A stretch of DNA of 64,000 nucleotides. Source: Clostridia bacterium (GTDB lineage Bacteria > Bacillota > Clostridia > UBA1381). The stretch is taken from NCBI GenBank assembly GCA_017621875.1, contig JAGASE010000020.1, positions 186,001 to 250,000 of the forward strand, in the 5' to 3' direction. Position numbers and translations under genes: made by a program. Below the pieces are notes generated by a model. It worked only from the letters and a program-made list of their open reading frames with translations. It was not told the DNA's origin and searched no databases. Shown here piece by piece: positions 1 through 10,573 of this stretch (position 1 is the stretch's first letter; each line of letters opens with the position of its first letter).

Positions 1-373
1 TATTGATTTGATTGTGCTTGCCGGCTTTATGAGCATTTTAAGTGCAGATTTTACAAGACGTTATGAAAACAGAATTATAAATGTTCATCCGTCGCTTATT
101 CCTTCCTTCTGCGGAAAAGGCTTTTACGGGCTTAAGGTGCATGAGGAGGCTTTAAAATACGGTGTAAAGGTAAGCGGTGCAACAGTTCATTTTGTGAATG
201 AAATCCCAGACGGCGGAAAAATCATTCTGCAAAAAGCAGTGGAAATTGAAGACGGCGATACGCCTGAGACACTTCAAAAGCGAATTATGGAAAAGGCAGA
301 GTGGATAATTTTGCCCGAGGCGACGGAAAAAATATCGAAAGAAATAATGGAGGAGAAAAATGCAGCCATATAA
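1..373 (+). CDS. purN: Phosphoribosylglycinamide formyltransferase, C-terminal part (5' cut by window edge)
   Basis: Transfers a formyl group from 10-formyl-tetrahydrofolate to GAR, the third step of IMP synthesis. The reading frame is open from the first base, so the start lies outside the window. About 123 C-terminal residues remain. Visible family signatures are NVHPSLIPSF, the following GLKVHEEALKYGVKVSGATVHFV stretch (given here only as a pointer to residues about 30-60 of the fragment) and the DGG turn. The N-terminal glycine-rich nucleotide-binding segment is missing because of the cut. The stop overlaps the start of the next purine gene by 14 bases, so the two are probably translationally coupled. 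Identification is firm from sequence and operon context. Confidence 0.93.
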   Translation, partial: IDLIVLAGFMSILSADFTRRYENRIINVHPSLIPSFCGKGFYGLKVHEEALKYGVKVSGATVHFVNEIPDGGKIILQKAVEIEDGDTPETLQKRIMEKAEWIILPEATEKISKEIMEEKNAAI

Positions 374-1088
374 AACAGATAAAATCGGAGAATTAATAAA
401 GGATAACACATATGTAGGCAGAGGAATTATTGTCGGAAAAACAGCGGACGGCGAAAAAGCTGCCGTTGCGTATTTCATTATGGGTAGATCAGAAAACTCC
501 CGTAACAGAATTTTTGTTGAAAACGGAGAAGAAGTTATAATTCACCCGTTCGACGCCTCAAAGGTTGAGGACCCAAGTCTTATTATTTATTCACCGATAA
601 GAGTATTTGAAAACAACCTAATTGCAACAAACGGTGACCAGACAGACACGATTTATGATTTCATAAAGGATGGAAAAACCTTTTCACAGGCGTTGGAAAC
701 CCGCGAATTTGAGCCGGATGCACCAAACTTCACTCCAAGAATAAGTGCAATGCTCACCTTTGATGAAAATGATTTTTCTTATCAGATGAGCATTTTAAAA
801 AGCAGTGACGAGAACGGAACTGCATGCAACAGATACACCTTCTCATATCCCGCACTTTCGGGGCTTGGACATTTTATTCATACATATCAGCATGACGGAA
901 CCCCGATTCCAACCTTCTGCGGAGAGCCGGAAAGAGTGGTTATTCCGAACGATATTGATGAATTTACAAAGGAAATATGGGAAAACCTAAACGAACAGAA
1001 CAAGATTTCCATTTATGTAAGATATGTTGACCTCAAAACAGGCGAAACAGAAAACAGAATGATAAATAAAAATGCAAAGGAGAATTAA
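360..1088 (+). CDS. purO: IMP cyclohydrolase, PurO-type (archaeal-like)
   Basis: Probably closes the ring of FAICAR to give IMP, the last purine step. The 242-residue protein has the YVGRGI and YFIMGRSENSRNRIF region typical of the PurO-type IMP cyclohydrolase family (the fold first described in archaea). It has no resemblance to the MGS-like cyclohydrolase domain of bifunctional PurH. It begins inside the end of purN and ends 2 bases before a gene encoding only the transformylase half of PurH. Together the two replace a classical PurH. Start ATG at 360 follows AGGAGAAA. Assignment rests on sequence memory of the family plus the position; the enzymatic role is inferred but well supported by context. 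Confidence 0.85.
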   Translation: MQPYKTDKIGELIKDNTYVGRGIIVGKTADGEKAAVAYFIMGRSENSRNRIFVENGEEVIIHPFDASKVEDPSLIIYSPIRVFENNLIATNGDQTDTIYDFIKDGKTFSQALETREFEPDAPNFTPRISAMLTFDENDFSYQMSILKSSDENGTACNRYTFSYPALSGLGHFIHTYQHDGTPIPTFCGEPERVVIPNDIDEFTKEIWENLNEQNKISIYVRYVDLKTGETENRMINKNAKEN

Positions 1089-1090
1089 TA

Positions 1091-2275
1091 ATGAAGGAAT
1101 TTGAATTAAAGTACGGATGTAATCCAAACCAAAAACCGTCAAAGATTTATATGCATGACGGAAGTGAGCTGCCTATCGACATTTTAAATGGCAGACCGGG
1201 ATTTATTAATTTTCTTGACGCGTTCAATAGCTGGCAGTTGGTTAAAGAGATTAAAGAGGCACTTGGAATGTGTGCAGCAGCTTCATTTAAGCACGTAAGT
1301 CCGACCTCGGCAGCTGTAGGAATAAAGATGAGCGATAAGCTTAAAAAAGCATGCTTTGTTGATGATATTGAAGGTCTTGACGATTCTCCTTTGGCAACGG
1401 CATATGCACGTGCAAGAGGAACGGACAGAATGAGTTCATACGGTGACTGGATTGCACTTTCAGATAAGTGTGACGTAACAACCGCAAAGATTATTTTCCG
1501 CGAGGTTTCGGACGGAGTCATCGCACCTGATTATGACCCTGAGGCTCTTGAAATTTTGAAAGGCAAAAGAAAAGGGACATATAATATAATCAAAATTGAT
1601 GAAAATTATGTTCCGACCGAGCAGGAGAAAAAACAGGTATTCGGAATCACCTTCGAGCAGGGAAGAAACAACTTTAAAATTGACGAAGCACTGCTAACCG
1701 ATATTGTAACGGATAACAAAAACTTGCCTGATGATGCAAAGCGTGACCTTATAATTGCACTTATTACATTAAAATACACACAGTCTAATTCGGTTTGCTA
1801 CGCAAAGGACGGACAGGCTATAGGCGTCGGTGCAGGTCAGCAGTCACGTATTCACTGTACGCGTCTTGCAGGGAATAAGGCAGACTACTGGCATTTAAGA
1901 CAGAGTGAAAAGGTGCTTAGCCTTCCGTTTAAGGACAGCGTAAGACGTGCCGACCGCGATAATGCTATTGATGTATATTTGGGCGAGGATTATGAAGACG
2001 TTTTGGGCGAAGGTGCTTGGCAGGAGCTGTTTACCGAAAAACCTGAGCCGTTTACAAGAAGCGAGCAGAGAGAATATCTTGCCAGTATTACAGGCGTTGC
2101 CCTCGGCTCAGACGCATTTTTCCCATTCGGCGATAACATCGAAAGGGCAAAAAGAAGCGGTGTAAGCTATATTGCTCAGCCGGGCGGCTCAATTCGTGAT
2201 GACAATGTAATTGAAACCTGTAATAAATACGGCATGGTTATGGCGATGACAAAAATGAGATTATTCCATCATTAA
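1091..2275 (+). CDS. purH: AICAR transformylase, stand-alone (PurH C-terminal domain only)
   Basis: Formylates AICAR with 10-formyl-THF to FAICAR. The 394-residue protein covers just the transformylase part of PurH: the LKYGCNPNQ start, the [13 protein letters not shown] segment with the following GVGAGQQSR, and the C-terminal [14 protein letters not shown] ... [11 protein letters not shown] block are all present. The roughly 200-residue N-terminal cyclohydrolase domain found in most bacterial PurH proteins is absent and is supplied by the neighbouring PurO-like protein. Start ATG at 1091 sits after AAAGGAG. It is the third gene of the purine operon. The stand-alone state appears genuine, because the upstream gene ends 2 bases before the start and leaves no room for a lost domain. 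Confidence 0.9.
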   Translation: MKEFELKYGCNPNQKPSKIYMHDGSELPIDILNGRPGFINFLDAFNSWQLVKEIKEALGMCAAASFKHVSPTSAAVGIKMSDKLKKACFVDDIEGLDDSPLATAYARARGTDRMSSYGDWIALSDKCDVTTAKIIFREVSDGVIAPDYDPEALEILKGKRKGTYNIIKIDENYVPTEQEKKQVFGITFEQGRNNFKIDEALLTDIVTDNKNLPDDAKRDLIIALITLKYTQSNSVCYAKDGQAIGVGAGQQSRIHCTRLAGNKADYWHLRQSEKVLSLPFKDSVRRADRDNAIDVYLGEDYEDVLGEGAWQELFTEKPEPFTRSEQREYLASITGVALGSDAFFPFGDNIERAKRSGVSYIAQPGGSIRDDNVIETCNKYGMVMAMTKMRLFHH

Positions 2276-2294
2276 TATACCGGGAGGATTTAAC

Positions 2295-3533
2295 GTGAAG
2301 AATTTTTTTGAAGAATTAGAGATTTATGACAAAGAGGTCTATTCGGCGTGTGATTTGGAGCTTAAAAGACAGCAGCACAATATAGAGCTTATCGCTTCGG
2401 AAAATATTGTTTCAAAGGCTGTTCTTTTGGCAGCAGGAACTGTTCTTACAAATAAGTATGCAGAAGGATACCCTGCAAAAAGATACTACGGCGGATGTCA
2501 GTATGTAGACGTGGTTGAGGATATTGCAAGAGACCGTGCAAAAAAACTGTTCGGGGCAGAGCATGCAAATGTTCAGCCGCACAGCGGTGCCAATGCAAAC
2601 CTTGCTGTATTTTTCGCTCTCGTAGAGCCGGGCGATACAGTTATGGGCTTGAGCCTTGCACACGGCGGACATTTATCACACGGTTCACCTGTAAATATTT
2701 CCGGTAAATATTTCAATGTTGTTCCTTACGGTGTTTCTGATGAAAATGAAACTATTGATTACGATAAAATGCGCGAAATTGCACTTGAATGTAAGCCAAA
2801 GATGATTGTTTCCGGTGCAAGTGCATATTCAAGAACAATTGATTTTGAAAAAATTCGTGCAATTTGTGATGAGGTCGGTGCATATATGATGATTGATATG
2901 GCACATATCGCAGGTCTTGTTGCAGCAGGTCTTCACCCAAGTCCTGTTCCATATGCTGACGTTGTTACAACAACTACTCATAAGACCTTAAGAGGTCCGA
3001 GAGGCGGCTTAATTTTGTGTAAGGAGGAGCTTGCACAAAAGATTGACAAGGCTGTTTTCCCGGGAACACAGGGCGGACCTTTGATGCATATTATTGCGGC
3101 AAAGGCAGTTGCTTTCGGTGAAGCGATGACAGATGAATTTAAAGCATATCAGAAGCAGATTGTTAAAAACGCAAAGGTTCTTTCCGAGGAGCTTTTAAAG
3201 AAAGGCTTTAAGGTTGTATCGAGCGGTACAGACAATCACCTTATGCTTTTAAATCTTACTCCGTTTGATATTACGGGTAAGGAGCTTGAAAAGCGTCTTG
3301 ACGAAGTTCATATCACTGTAAACAAGAACGCAATACCAAATGATCCGCAAAGCCCGTTTGTTACAAGCGGTATAAGAATAGGAACACCTGCAGTTACCAG
3401 CAGAGGCTTTAAGGAAGAAGAAATGGTTAAAATTGCACAGTGGATATATGATGTAGTCGTGGATTTTGAAAATTCAAAGGACAGAATTTCCGCGGAAGTT
3501 CAGGAGCTTTGTGCAAAATATCCTATTTATTGA
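2295..3533 (+). CDS. glyA: Serine hydroxymethyltransferase
   Basis: PLP enzyme that interconverts serine and glycine and loads 5,10-methylene-THF. The 412-residue length is normal. The PLP lysine lies in [14 protein letters not shown], and the N-terminal IELIASEN signature is intact. A GTG start at 2295 is placed 7 bases after GGGAGG. Its position inside the purine operon is meaningful: it provides glycine for PurD and the one-carbon units that become the 10-formyl-THF used by PurN and the transformylase. It is cytoplasmic. No sign of transfer or damage. Confidence 0.96.
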   Translation: MKNFFEELEIYDKEVYSACDLELKRQQHNIELIASENIVSKAVLLAAGTVLTNKYAEGYPAKRYYGGCQYVDVVEDIARDRAKKLFGAEHANVQPHSGANANLAVFFALVEPGDTVMGLSLAHGGHLSHGSPVNISGKYFNVVPYGVSDENETIDYDKMREIALECKPKMIVSGASAYSRTIDFEKIRAICDEVGAYMMIDMAHIAGLVAAGLHPSPVPYADVVTTTTHKTLRGPRGGLILCKEELAQKIDKAVFPGTQGGPLMHIIAAKAVAFGEAMTDEFKAYQKQIVKNAKVLSEELLKKGFKVVSSGTDNHLMLLNLTPFDITGKELEKRLDEVHITVNKNAIPNDPQSPFVTSGIRIGTPAVTSRGFKEEEMVKIAQWIYDVVVDFENSKDRISAEVQELCAKYPIY

Positions 3534-3548
3534 TTCGGAGGTGCAAAC

Positions 3549-4811
3549 GTGAAGGTATTGGTAGTTGGCGGCGGCGGAAGAGAGCACGCCATTATAAAAA
3601 AGATTAAAGAAAATAAAGCTGTAACGGAAATTTTTGCACTTCCCGGAAACGGCGGCATTGCAAAGGACGCAACCTGCGTAGACATCGGTGCTAAGGATAT
3701 TGAAAAAATAACTGAATTTGCCGTTTCTAATAAGATTGATTTTGCTGTTGTAGCTCCGGACGATCCGCTCGTTTTAGGTGCGGTTGATAGCCTGCAGAAC
3801 GCCGGAATAAGAACCTTCGGACCAAATAAAGCTGCAGCGATTATTGAAGGCAGCAAGGTTTTCTCCAAAAACCTTATGAAAAAATATAATATTCCGACAG
3901 CGGAGTATGAGGTTTTCGATGATATGCAAAAAGCACTTGAATACCTCGAAACTGCACCTATTCCAACAGTTATCAAGGCAGACGGCTTGGCATTGGGAAA
4001 GGGCGTTATCATTGCCGAAACCCGCGAGGACGCAAAAAATGCGGTAATTTCAATGATGCAGGATAAGGTATTCGGCGACAGCGGCAACAATGTCGTTATA
4101 GAAGAATTTTTAGAAGGTCCTGAGGTATCTGTTTTGTCGTTTACCGATGGAAAAACCGTTGTGCCGATGATTTCTTCCATGGATCACAAGCGTGCACTTG
4201 ACGGCGATAACGGCTTAAATACAGGCGGCATGGGAACTGTAGCACCAAATCCTTATTATACCCCTGAAATTGCTAAGGAGTGTATGGAAAAAATATTCAT
4301 TCCTACAATCAACGCAATGAACGCCGAGGGAAGAAGCTTTTCGGGTTGTCTTTATTTCGGCTTGATGCTGACTAAAAACGGTCCTAAGGTTATTGAATAC
4401 AACTGCCGATTCGGAGACCCCGAAACACAGGTTGTTCTGCCGCTTTTGGAAAGTGACCTTTTGGATATTATGCAGCATATTTATGATAAAACTTTGGATA
4501 AAGCTGAGGTTAAATTTTCAGATAAGCACGCCTGCTGTGTTGTAATGGCATCAAACGGATATCCGTCAAAATACGAATCGGGCTTTGAAATAACAATGCC
4601 TGAGGATAAAAACATTTATGTTGCCGGTGCAAAAATTGAAGACGGGATATTAAAAACCGCAGGCGGCAGAGTTTTGGGCGTAACTGAGGTTGCGGCTACG
4701 CTTGAAGATGCAATAAAGGCGTCCTATGAAACTGTAAAAACAGTTAAATTTGAGAATGCGTTTTACAGGAAAGATATCGGTAAGAAGGCACTTGCAGCGG
4801 AGGTAAAATAA
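3549..4811 (+). CDS. purD: Phosphoribosylamine-glycine ligase (GAR synthetase)
   Basis: ATP-grasp enzyme joining phosphoribosylamine and glycine, the second purine step. It is 420 residues, usual length. The N-terminal VLVVGGGGREHAI motif, the central ATP-grasp signature IKADGLALGKGV and the NCRFGDPETQ block are present. The start is GTG at 3549, 8 bases downstream of CGGAGGTG. Its stop codon shares one base with the purL start (TAATG), indicating translational coupling. The neighbouring glyA supplies its glycine. Confidence 0.97.
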   Translation: MKVLVVGGGGREHAIIKKIKENKAVTEIFALPGNGGIAKDATCVDIGAKDIEKITEFAVSNKIDFAVVAPDDPLVLGAVDSLQNAGIRTFGPNKAAAIIEGSKVFSKNLMKKYNIPTAEYEVFDDMQKALEYLETAPIPTVIKADGLALGKGVIIAETREDAKNAVISMMQDKVFGDSGNNVVIEEFLEGPEVSVLSFTDGKTVVPMISSMDHKRALDGDNGLNTGGMGTVAPNPYYTPEIAKECMEKIFIPTINAMNAEGRSFSGCLYFGLMLTKNGPKVIEYNCRFGDPETQVVLPLLESDLLDIMQHIYDKTLDKAEVKFSDKHACCVVMASNGYPSKYESGFEITMPEDKNIYVAGAKIEDGILKTAGGRVLGVTEVAATLEDAIKASYETVKTVKFENAFYRKDIGKKALAAEVK

Positions 4812-7800
4812 TGGTATACAGAATTTATGTTGAGAAAAAAGCAGGACTTGCACACGATGCAGAGTCGTTAAAAGGCGAGCTTAGAAATCTTTTGCAGATT
4901 ACGGCTCTTGAAAACATTAGAATTTATAATCGTTACGATGTTGAAAATATTGATAAAGACCTCTTTGATTATTGTACTAAAACAGTATTTTCTGAGCCAC
5001 AGCTGGACATTGTAACCGATACTTTTACATCTGATGCAGACTTTGTATTTGCGGTTGAATACCTTCCGGGACAGTTTGACCAACGGGCAAACTCCGCATC
5101 TGAGTGTATACAGATTATATCTAAGGGCGAGCGTCCTTTGGTTAAGACTGCAAAGGTATATGCACTCTACGGAAAGCTTTCAAACGAAGATTTGGACAAG
5201 ATAAAAAGCTATGTTATTAACCCTGTTGAAGCTCGTGAGGCTTCGCTTAGCGAGGCAGAAACCTTAAAAACAGAGTATGATATTCCAACAACTGTTGAAA
5301 CCCTGGACGGCTTTTGTGAGCTTTCAGAGGACGGTCTTAAAGACTTTATAAATAAGCATGGGTTGGCAATGGACCTTGATGATATCAAGTTCTGTCAGCA
5401 GTATTTCATCTCGGAAAAGCGTAATCCGACTATAACCGAAATCAAGATGATTGATACCTACTGGTCGGATCACTGCCGTCACACAACATTTTTAACCAAT
5501 ATTCAAAATGTTGAATTTTCAGATGATCTTTTAAAGAAAGCGTATGACGAGTACATAAACGTGCGTGCAGAATTGGGAAGAAATAAGCCGATAAACTTAA
5601 TGGATATAGCAACTATTGCTACAAAGTATCTTAAAAAGAACGGCAAGCTCGAAAAGCTGGACGAATCGGAAGAGATCAATGCCTGCACAGTTAAAATTGA
5701 CGTTGAGGTGGACGGCAAAACCGAGAAATGGTTGCTTTTGTTCAAAAATGAAACGCACAATCACCCGACAGAAATCGAGCCGTTCGGCGGTGCTGCAACT
5801 TGTATCGGAGGTGCAATCCGCGATCCGCTTTCGGGCAGAAGCTATGTTTATGCTGCAATGCGTGTAACAGGAGCTGCCGATCCGTTAAAGCCGGTATCAG
5901 AAACTATGCAGGGTAAGCTTCCGCAGCGTAAAATTGTTACAACCGCTGCAAACGGCTACAGTTCATACGGAAACCAAATTGGACTTGCAACAGGTCAGGT
6001 TGATGAAATTTATCACGACGGATATGTTGCAAAAAGAATGGAAATCGGTGCGGTTATAGCAGCTGCACCTGCAGAAAATGTGCGACGTGAGCGTCCATGC
6101 CCCGGAGATATCGTAATTCTTTTAGGCGGAAGAACAGGCAGAGACGGCTGCGGCGGTGCAACAGGCTCTTCAAAATCACACAGCCTTTCATCGCTTGAAA
6201 GTTGCGGTGCCGAAGTTCAAAAGGGTAATGCTCCCGAGGAAAGAAAGCTGCAGCGTCTTTTCAGAAATGCTGAGGCTTCAAGACTTATAAAAAGATGTAA
6301 CGACTTTGGTGCCGGCGGTGTTTCGGTTGCAATCGGAGAGCTTGCAGACGGACTTGATATTGATTTGAACGCAGTTCCTAAAAAATATGACGGGCTTGAC
6401 GGAACAGAGCTTGCAATTTCCGAATCGCAGGAAAGAATGGCAGTTGTTGTTGAGGAAAAGGACGTTAAACGCTTCTGCGAGTTGGCGGAGAGCGAAAACC
6501 TTGAAGCTACCGTTGTTGCGGTTGTAAAAGAAAATCCGTACCTGACAATGACATGGAACGGAAACAAGATAGTAAATATTTCAAGAGAGTTCTTAAATTC
6601 AAACGGTGCACCAAAGAACATTGATATTGCACCCGCAGCACCGAAGGATTTCGCAAAAAATACCGATGGTGAATTTACCGAGATTTACAAAGCACTTGCA
6701 AGCGATTTGAATGTTTGCTCAAAACGCGGACTTTCAGAACGTTTCGACTCTACAATCGGTGCAGGCACTGTGCTTATGCCGTTTGGCGGAAAATATCAGA
6801 GAACGCCGATACAGGCAATGGTAAATAAGATTTCGGTTGAAAAGCAGGATACAAACACATGCTCGGTTATGGCATGGGGCTACAACCCGTTTATTACCGA
6901 AAAGAGCCCGTATCACGGAGCTTATCTTGCAGTTGTTGAATCAATCTGTAAGCTGGTTGCCGAGGGTGCTTCCTTTGAGGATGTTTATTTAACTTTCCAG
7001 GAATATTTTGAAAAGCCTATGCAGGATAAAAAACGCTGGGGTAAGCCTCTTGCGGCGTTGCTTGGTGCATTTATGGCACAGAAGGATTTTGAGATTGCGT
7101 CTATCGGCGGTAAGGATTCAATGAGCGGTACATTTGAGAATATTGACGTTCCGCCGACCTTGGTTTCCTTTGCTGTTACAACAGATAAGATTGAAAATAT
7201 CATTTCACCTGAATTTAAGGATGCAGGACGTAAGGTAGTAATGATAAAGCCTGATTACACAGAGGCGGGACTTCCTGATTCTGAATCGCTTAAAGCTGTG
7301 TTTAAAAGGGTAACAGAGCTTATGCGAAGAGGCAAGGTATACGCTGCATACACGCCTACATACGGCGGCGTTGCTGAGGCTGTACTCAAAATGGCAATGG
7401 GTAACGGTATCGGATTTAAGTATGACCAAGCCTTGTCTAATGATGATATTTTCGGGTATAACTACGGTGCGTTCATTCTTGAAACAGATGGCAGCGTTAC
7501 AGACGGTGTTGTTTTAGGTGAAACTACCGAAGAATTAGTAATTTCATATAAGGATAATTCTATAAATCTTGACGAGCTTTGCACTATTTATGAGGACAAG
7601 CTTGAAAAGATATATAAATGTAATATCAAAACAGAAAACAAGGAAATTCCTGAATTTAAGTATGAGGAAAGCACTTGGAAAGCACCTGCTGTCAAAATTG
7701 CAAAGCCTAAGGCGTTGATTACTGTATTCCCGGGAACAAACTGCGAATACGACACTGCAAAAGTATTCCGCGAGGCAGGAGCAGAGCCTGAAATCTTTGT

Positions 7801-8500
7801 AATTAACAACCTTTCTGCAAAAAATATCGCAGAGTCGGTTTCGGTTTTTGCCCAAAAGGTTAAAGAGTCGCAGATTATATTCATTCCGGGCGGATTCTCC
7901 GGCGGGGATGAGCCTGACGGTTCGGGAAAATTCATAACAGCCTTCTTCCGTAATCCTGAAATAAAAGAGGCGGTTACTGAGCTTTTGGAAAACCGCGACG
8001 GCTTGATGGGCGGTATCTGTAACGGTTTCCAGGCACTTGTTAAGCTGGGACTTGTTCCGTTCGGAAAGATAATTGATACTGATGAAACCTGCCCGACGCT
8101 TACCTATAACAGCATTGCACGTCACCAGTCCAAGCAGGTGAGAACGAAGCTGGTTTCAAAAAATTCACCGTGGCTTATGGAAGCACAGCTCGGAGAAATA
8201 TATACTGTTCCGATTTCGCACGGAGAAGGAAGATTTTTGGCAGATGACGCTACAATTAAGCGTCTGGCACAAAATGGTCAGATTATCACACAGTATGTTG
8301 ACCTGGACGGAAATCCGACAGATGATATTCAGTTTAATCCCAATAACTCCTGTGCCGCAATCGAGGGTATTATTTCACCTGACGGCAGAGTATTCGGAAA
8401 AATGGGACATTCTGAGCGTATCGGAAAGGGACTTTATAAAAATGTTCCGGGTAATTATGACCTTGGATTGTTCCGCTCGGCAGTTAAGTATTTCAAATAA
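4811..8500 (+). CDS. purL: Phosphoribosylformylglycinamidine synthase, single-chain
   Basis: Converts FGAR and glutamine to FGAM using ATP. At 1229 residues it is the large fused form: a PurS-like N-terminal section (about 1-150), two PurL halves with the NETHNHPTEIEPF motif near residue 315, and a C-terminal class I glutamine amidotransferase with PGGFSGGDE, the nucleophile cysteine in GGICNGFQALVK and the histidine in SHGEGRF. This differs from the three-subunit PurS/PurL/PurQ form of Bacillus. Last gene of the purine operon, followed 12 bases later by a strong terminator. Confidence 0.96.
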   Translation: MVYRIYVEKKAGLAHDAESLKGELRNLLQITALENIRIYNRYDVENIDKDLFDYCTKTVFSEPQLDIVTDTFTSDADFVFAVEYLPGQFDQRANSASECIQIISKGERPLVKTAKVYALYGKLSNEDLDKIKSYVINPVEAREASLSEAETLKTEYDIPTTVETLDGFCELSEDGLKDFINKHGLAMDLDDIKFCQQYFISEKRNPTITEIKMIDTYWSDHCRHTTFLTNIQNVEFSDDLLKKAYDEYINVRAELGRNKPINLMDIATIATKYLKKNGKLEKLDESEEINACTVKIDVEVDGKTEKWLLLFKNETHNHPTEIEPFGGAATCIGGAIRDPLSGRSYVYAAMRVTGAADPLKPVSETMQGKLPQRKIVTTAANGYSSYGNQIGLATGQVDEIYHDGYVAKRMEIGAVIAAAPAENVRRERPCPGDIVILLGGRTGRDGCGGATGSSKSHSLSSLESCGAEVQKGNAPEERKLQRLFRNAEASRLIKRCNDFGAGGVSVAIGELADGLDIDLNAVPKKYDGLDGTELAISESQERMAVVVEEKDVKRFCELAESENLEATVVAVVKENPYLTMTWNGNKIVNISREFLNSNGAPKNIDIAPAAPKDFAKNTDGEFTEIYKALASDLNVCSKRGLSERFDSTIGAGTVLMPFGGKYQRTPIQAMVNKISVEKQDTNTCSVMAWGYNPFITEKSPYHGAYLAVVESICKLVAEGASFEDVYLTFQEYFEKPMQDKKRWGKPLAALLGAFMAQKDFEIASIGGKDSMSGTFENIDVPPTLVSFAVTTDKIENIISPEFKDAGRKVVMIKPDYTEAGLPDSESLKAVFKRVTELMRRGKVYAAYTPTYGGVAEAVLKMAMGNGIGFKYDQALSNDDIFGYNYGAFILETDGSVTDGVVLGETTEELVISYKDNSINLDELCTIYEDKLEKIYKCNIKTENKEIPEFKYEESTWKAPAVKIAKPKALITVFPGTNCEYDTAKVFREAGAEPEIFVINNLSAKNIAESVSVFAQKVKESQIIFIPGGFSGGDEPDGSGKFITAFFRNPEIKEAVTELLENRDGLMGGICNGFQALVKLGLVPFGKIIDTDETCPTLTYNSIARHQSKQVRTKLVSKNSPWLMEAQLGEIYTVPISHGEGRFLADDATIKRLAQNGQIITQYVDLDGNPTDDIQFNPNNSCAAIEGIISPDGRVFGKMGHSERIGKGLYKNVPGNYDLGLFRSAVKYFK

Positions 8501-8512
8501 TTTTAAAAATCT

Positions 8513-8545
8513 AAAATCCACAGGATATATTCCTGTGGATTTTTT
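8513..8545 (+). terminator. Rho-independent terminator of the purine operon
   Basis: Perfect 13-bp stem: AAAATCCACAGGA (8513-8525) pairs with TCCTGTGGATTTT (8531-8543) around a TATAT loop, and the U-tract follows. It lies 12 bases after the purL stop codon. Confidence 0.95.
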
Positions 8546-8627
8546 GTCGCATTAAGAAATCAAATTTTGAATAATAACACATGCAAGGGGAAAAATAGTA
8601 AAAAAATCAGTTTTTGAGGGAGTAACT

Positions 8628-9737
8628 ATGTTTAAAAAGTTGACAGCTGTTGCTGTGAGTTTATGTTTAATGCCTACCGCAGTATATGCACTGGGAACAA
8701 GTGCAGAATCAAGTATTGTAATAAATGCCGATACTCGTCAGGTTTTATATAAAGATAATGCTTATAAAAGACTTGGAATTGCCAGTACAACAAAAATCAT
8801 GACCGCCATTATTGCCTTGGAAAACGGAAGTACCGATGATATTATGACAGTTTCTGAAAATGCCCAGAATCAGGAGGGCTCCTCTATATATTTAAGGACG
8901 GGCGATAAGATACTGCTTGGGGATTTATTGTACGGGCTTATGCTAAATTCCGGCAACGACGCAGCTGTTGCGATAGCTGAGGGAATAGGGGAAACTACCG
9001 AAAAATTTGTTAAAATGATGAATGATAAAGCACAGGAAATCGGCTGCACAAATACGCATTTTAACAATCCAAACGGATTATCCGATCCTGAGCATTACTC
9101 GACTGCATATGATATGGCACTGATAATGGCATACGCCATGGAAAATGATGAATTTCGGCAAATTGTTTCAACAAAAGAATATCAAATCAAAAATGAAAGC
9201 TCTGTGACATATTTGCGAAATCATAATAAGCTGCTTTGGCAGTATGAGGGCTGTATCGGCGGAAAAACAGGCTTTACCAAAGCAACCGGCAGATGCCTTG
9301 TTTCGTGCAGTGAAAGAGAGGGTGTTCGTATTATTGCCGTAACCTTAAATGACCGCGATGACTGGAAGGACCACAGAAATCTTTTCGATTACGGATTTGA
9401 AAATCTGAAAAAGGTTAAGGTAATTCAAAAAAATGATATTTTATGTACAAGAAAAATACGTGGAATCAAGGTTAATCTGCTTTCAAATGAGGATTTCTCT
9501 ATTTCCCTGGAAAATGGCAAAAAACGTGACCTCTCCTGCAGAGTCTACCTTGATGAAGCCGTAAATGATGAAATACATTTCGGAACAAAATTAGGCTACG
9601 CCGATGTCTTTGTAGGCGATTACAAGGTAGGAAGTATAGAGCTTATAAGCGGACAGAAGGTAAATGCAAACCGGGCGAGTGTATTTCGTGATAATATTAA
9701 TTATATGTTAAGATTTGTATTGCTGAATAAGAAGTGA
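8628..9737 (+). CDS. dacF: D-alanyl-D-alanine carboxypeptidase (PBP5/DacF family)
   Basis: Secreted serine peptidase that trims the terminal D-Ala of peptidoglycan stem peptides. A signal peptide covers about residues 1-22. All three penicillin-binding motifs are present: SxxK in ASTTKIM (about residue 52), SGN in LNSGNDAA (about 106) and KTG in GGKTGFTKATG (about 211). A C-terminal beta domain follows (about 270-360). Start ATG at 8628 comes after GAGGGAG. In a spore former the DacF group is often tied to sporulation, but it could equally be the vegetative DacA type; the sequence alone does not settle this. Monocistronic between the purine terminator and the convergent coaX gene. Confidence 0.9.
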   Translation: MFKKLTAVAVSLCLMPTAVYALGTSAESSIVINADTRQVLYKDNAYKRLGIASTTKIMTAIIALENGSTDDIMTVSENAQNQEGSSIYLRTGDKILLGDLLYGLMLNSGNDAAVAIAEGIGETTEKFVKMMNDKAQEIGCTNTHFNNPNGLSDPEHYSTAYDMALIMAYAMENDEFRQIVSTKEYQIKNESSVTYLRNHNKLLWQYEGCIGGKTGFTKATGRCLVSCSEREGVRIIAVTLNDRDDWKDHRNLFDYGFENLKKVKVIQKNDILCTRKIRGIKVNLLSNEDFSISLENGKKRDLSCRVYLDEAVNDEIHFGTKLGYADVFVGDYKVGSIELISGQKVNANRASVFRDNINYMLRFVLLNKK

Positions 9738-9763
9738 TATTCTGCAAGTTAAAAGAGAACTGT

Positions 9764-10531
9764 TTAACAGCTCTCTTTGTGCTTTTGATATATAAGCCAC
9801 AGACCGCGAAGAAGCAAGTCCTTATCATAAATTATTTCGTGCTTACAGTTTTCGATTATGCATTTTGAAAGACCACCCGTTGCAACGATTGTAGCCTTTT
9901 CGCCAAGCTCCGTCTCTATCTTGTCAAGCATTCCGTCAAGCATAGACGCATTTCCCAAAATAGCACCGCTCTTCATAGCGTCGATTGTGTTTTTACCGAT
10001 TACACTTTTCGGTTTTTCCAAGCTTATCGAAGGGAGCAGAGAGGTTGTTTTTGAAAGAGCCTGCTGTGAAATCATAAGTCCCGGTATAATTGCACCACCG
10101 ATGTATGTGCCGGTTTTATCTATGACAAAAATAGTTGTTGCAGTACCCATATCAATCAAAACTATCGGAGGTGCAAAATCATTTAAGACAGTTACAGCCC
10201 CAACAACCAAGTCATTTCCAAGCTGTGACGGGTCATCAAGCTCTACCTTTAGTCCTTCACAGCCCGAAACCATGAACGGCTCTTTATCGATAACGAGCTT
10301 TACGGCAGTTTTCAGTGCCTGGTTGATAGGCGGAACGACAGAAGAAATTATCGCACCCTCAAAGGAGGTTATATCAATATTGTTAATTGTAAGTATATTT
10401 TTCAGCATAACGGCAAATTCCATATCTGTTTTAGACGAATTGGTTGTAAGTCTGCCGTCAAAAACAATTTTTCCGTTATCAATACAGCCTATTACTATAT
10501 TTGTGTTTCCTACGTCCAGTGCTAAAATCAT
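9764..10531 (-). CDS. coaX: Type III pantothenate kinase
   Basis: Phosphorylates pantothenate, the first committed step of coenzyme A synthesis. The protein opens with MILALDVGNTNIVIG, the ASKHA phosphate-binding signature of CoaX, and carries the GNDLVVGAV and DMGTATT blocks further on. Size 255 residues, normal. I set the start at the ATG at 10531, since AAGGAG lies 8 bases upstream; an in-frame extension to 10570 has no ribosome site and would add 13 residues before the conserved start. Convergent with the carboxypeptidase gene. The ATPase gene ends 43 bases upstream of this start. Confidence 0.93.
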   Translation of the reverse strand: MILALDVGNTNIVIGCIDNGKIVFDGRLTTNSSKTDMEFAVMLKNILTINNIDITSFEGAIISSVVPPINQALKTAVKLVIDKEPFMVSGCEGLKVELDDPSQLGNDLVVGAVTVLNDFAPPIVLIDMGTATTIFVIDKTGTYIGGAIIPGLMISQQALSKTTSLLPSISLEKPKSVIGKNTIDAMKSGAILGNASMLDGMLDKIETELGEKATIVATGGLSKCIIENCKHEIIYDKDLLLRGLWLIYQKHKESC

Positions 10532-10573
10532 AATAATGTCTCCTTTGAATTTTATACTGAAATTATACACCTA

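Noticed and set aside
7544-8125. 193-codon minus-strand open frame inside purL
   Set aside because: It lies wholly within the conserved GATase part of purL; no family resemblance and no promoter.
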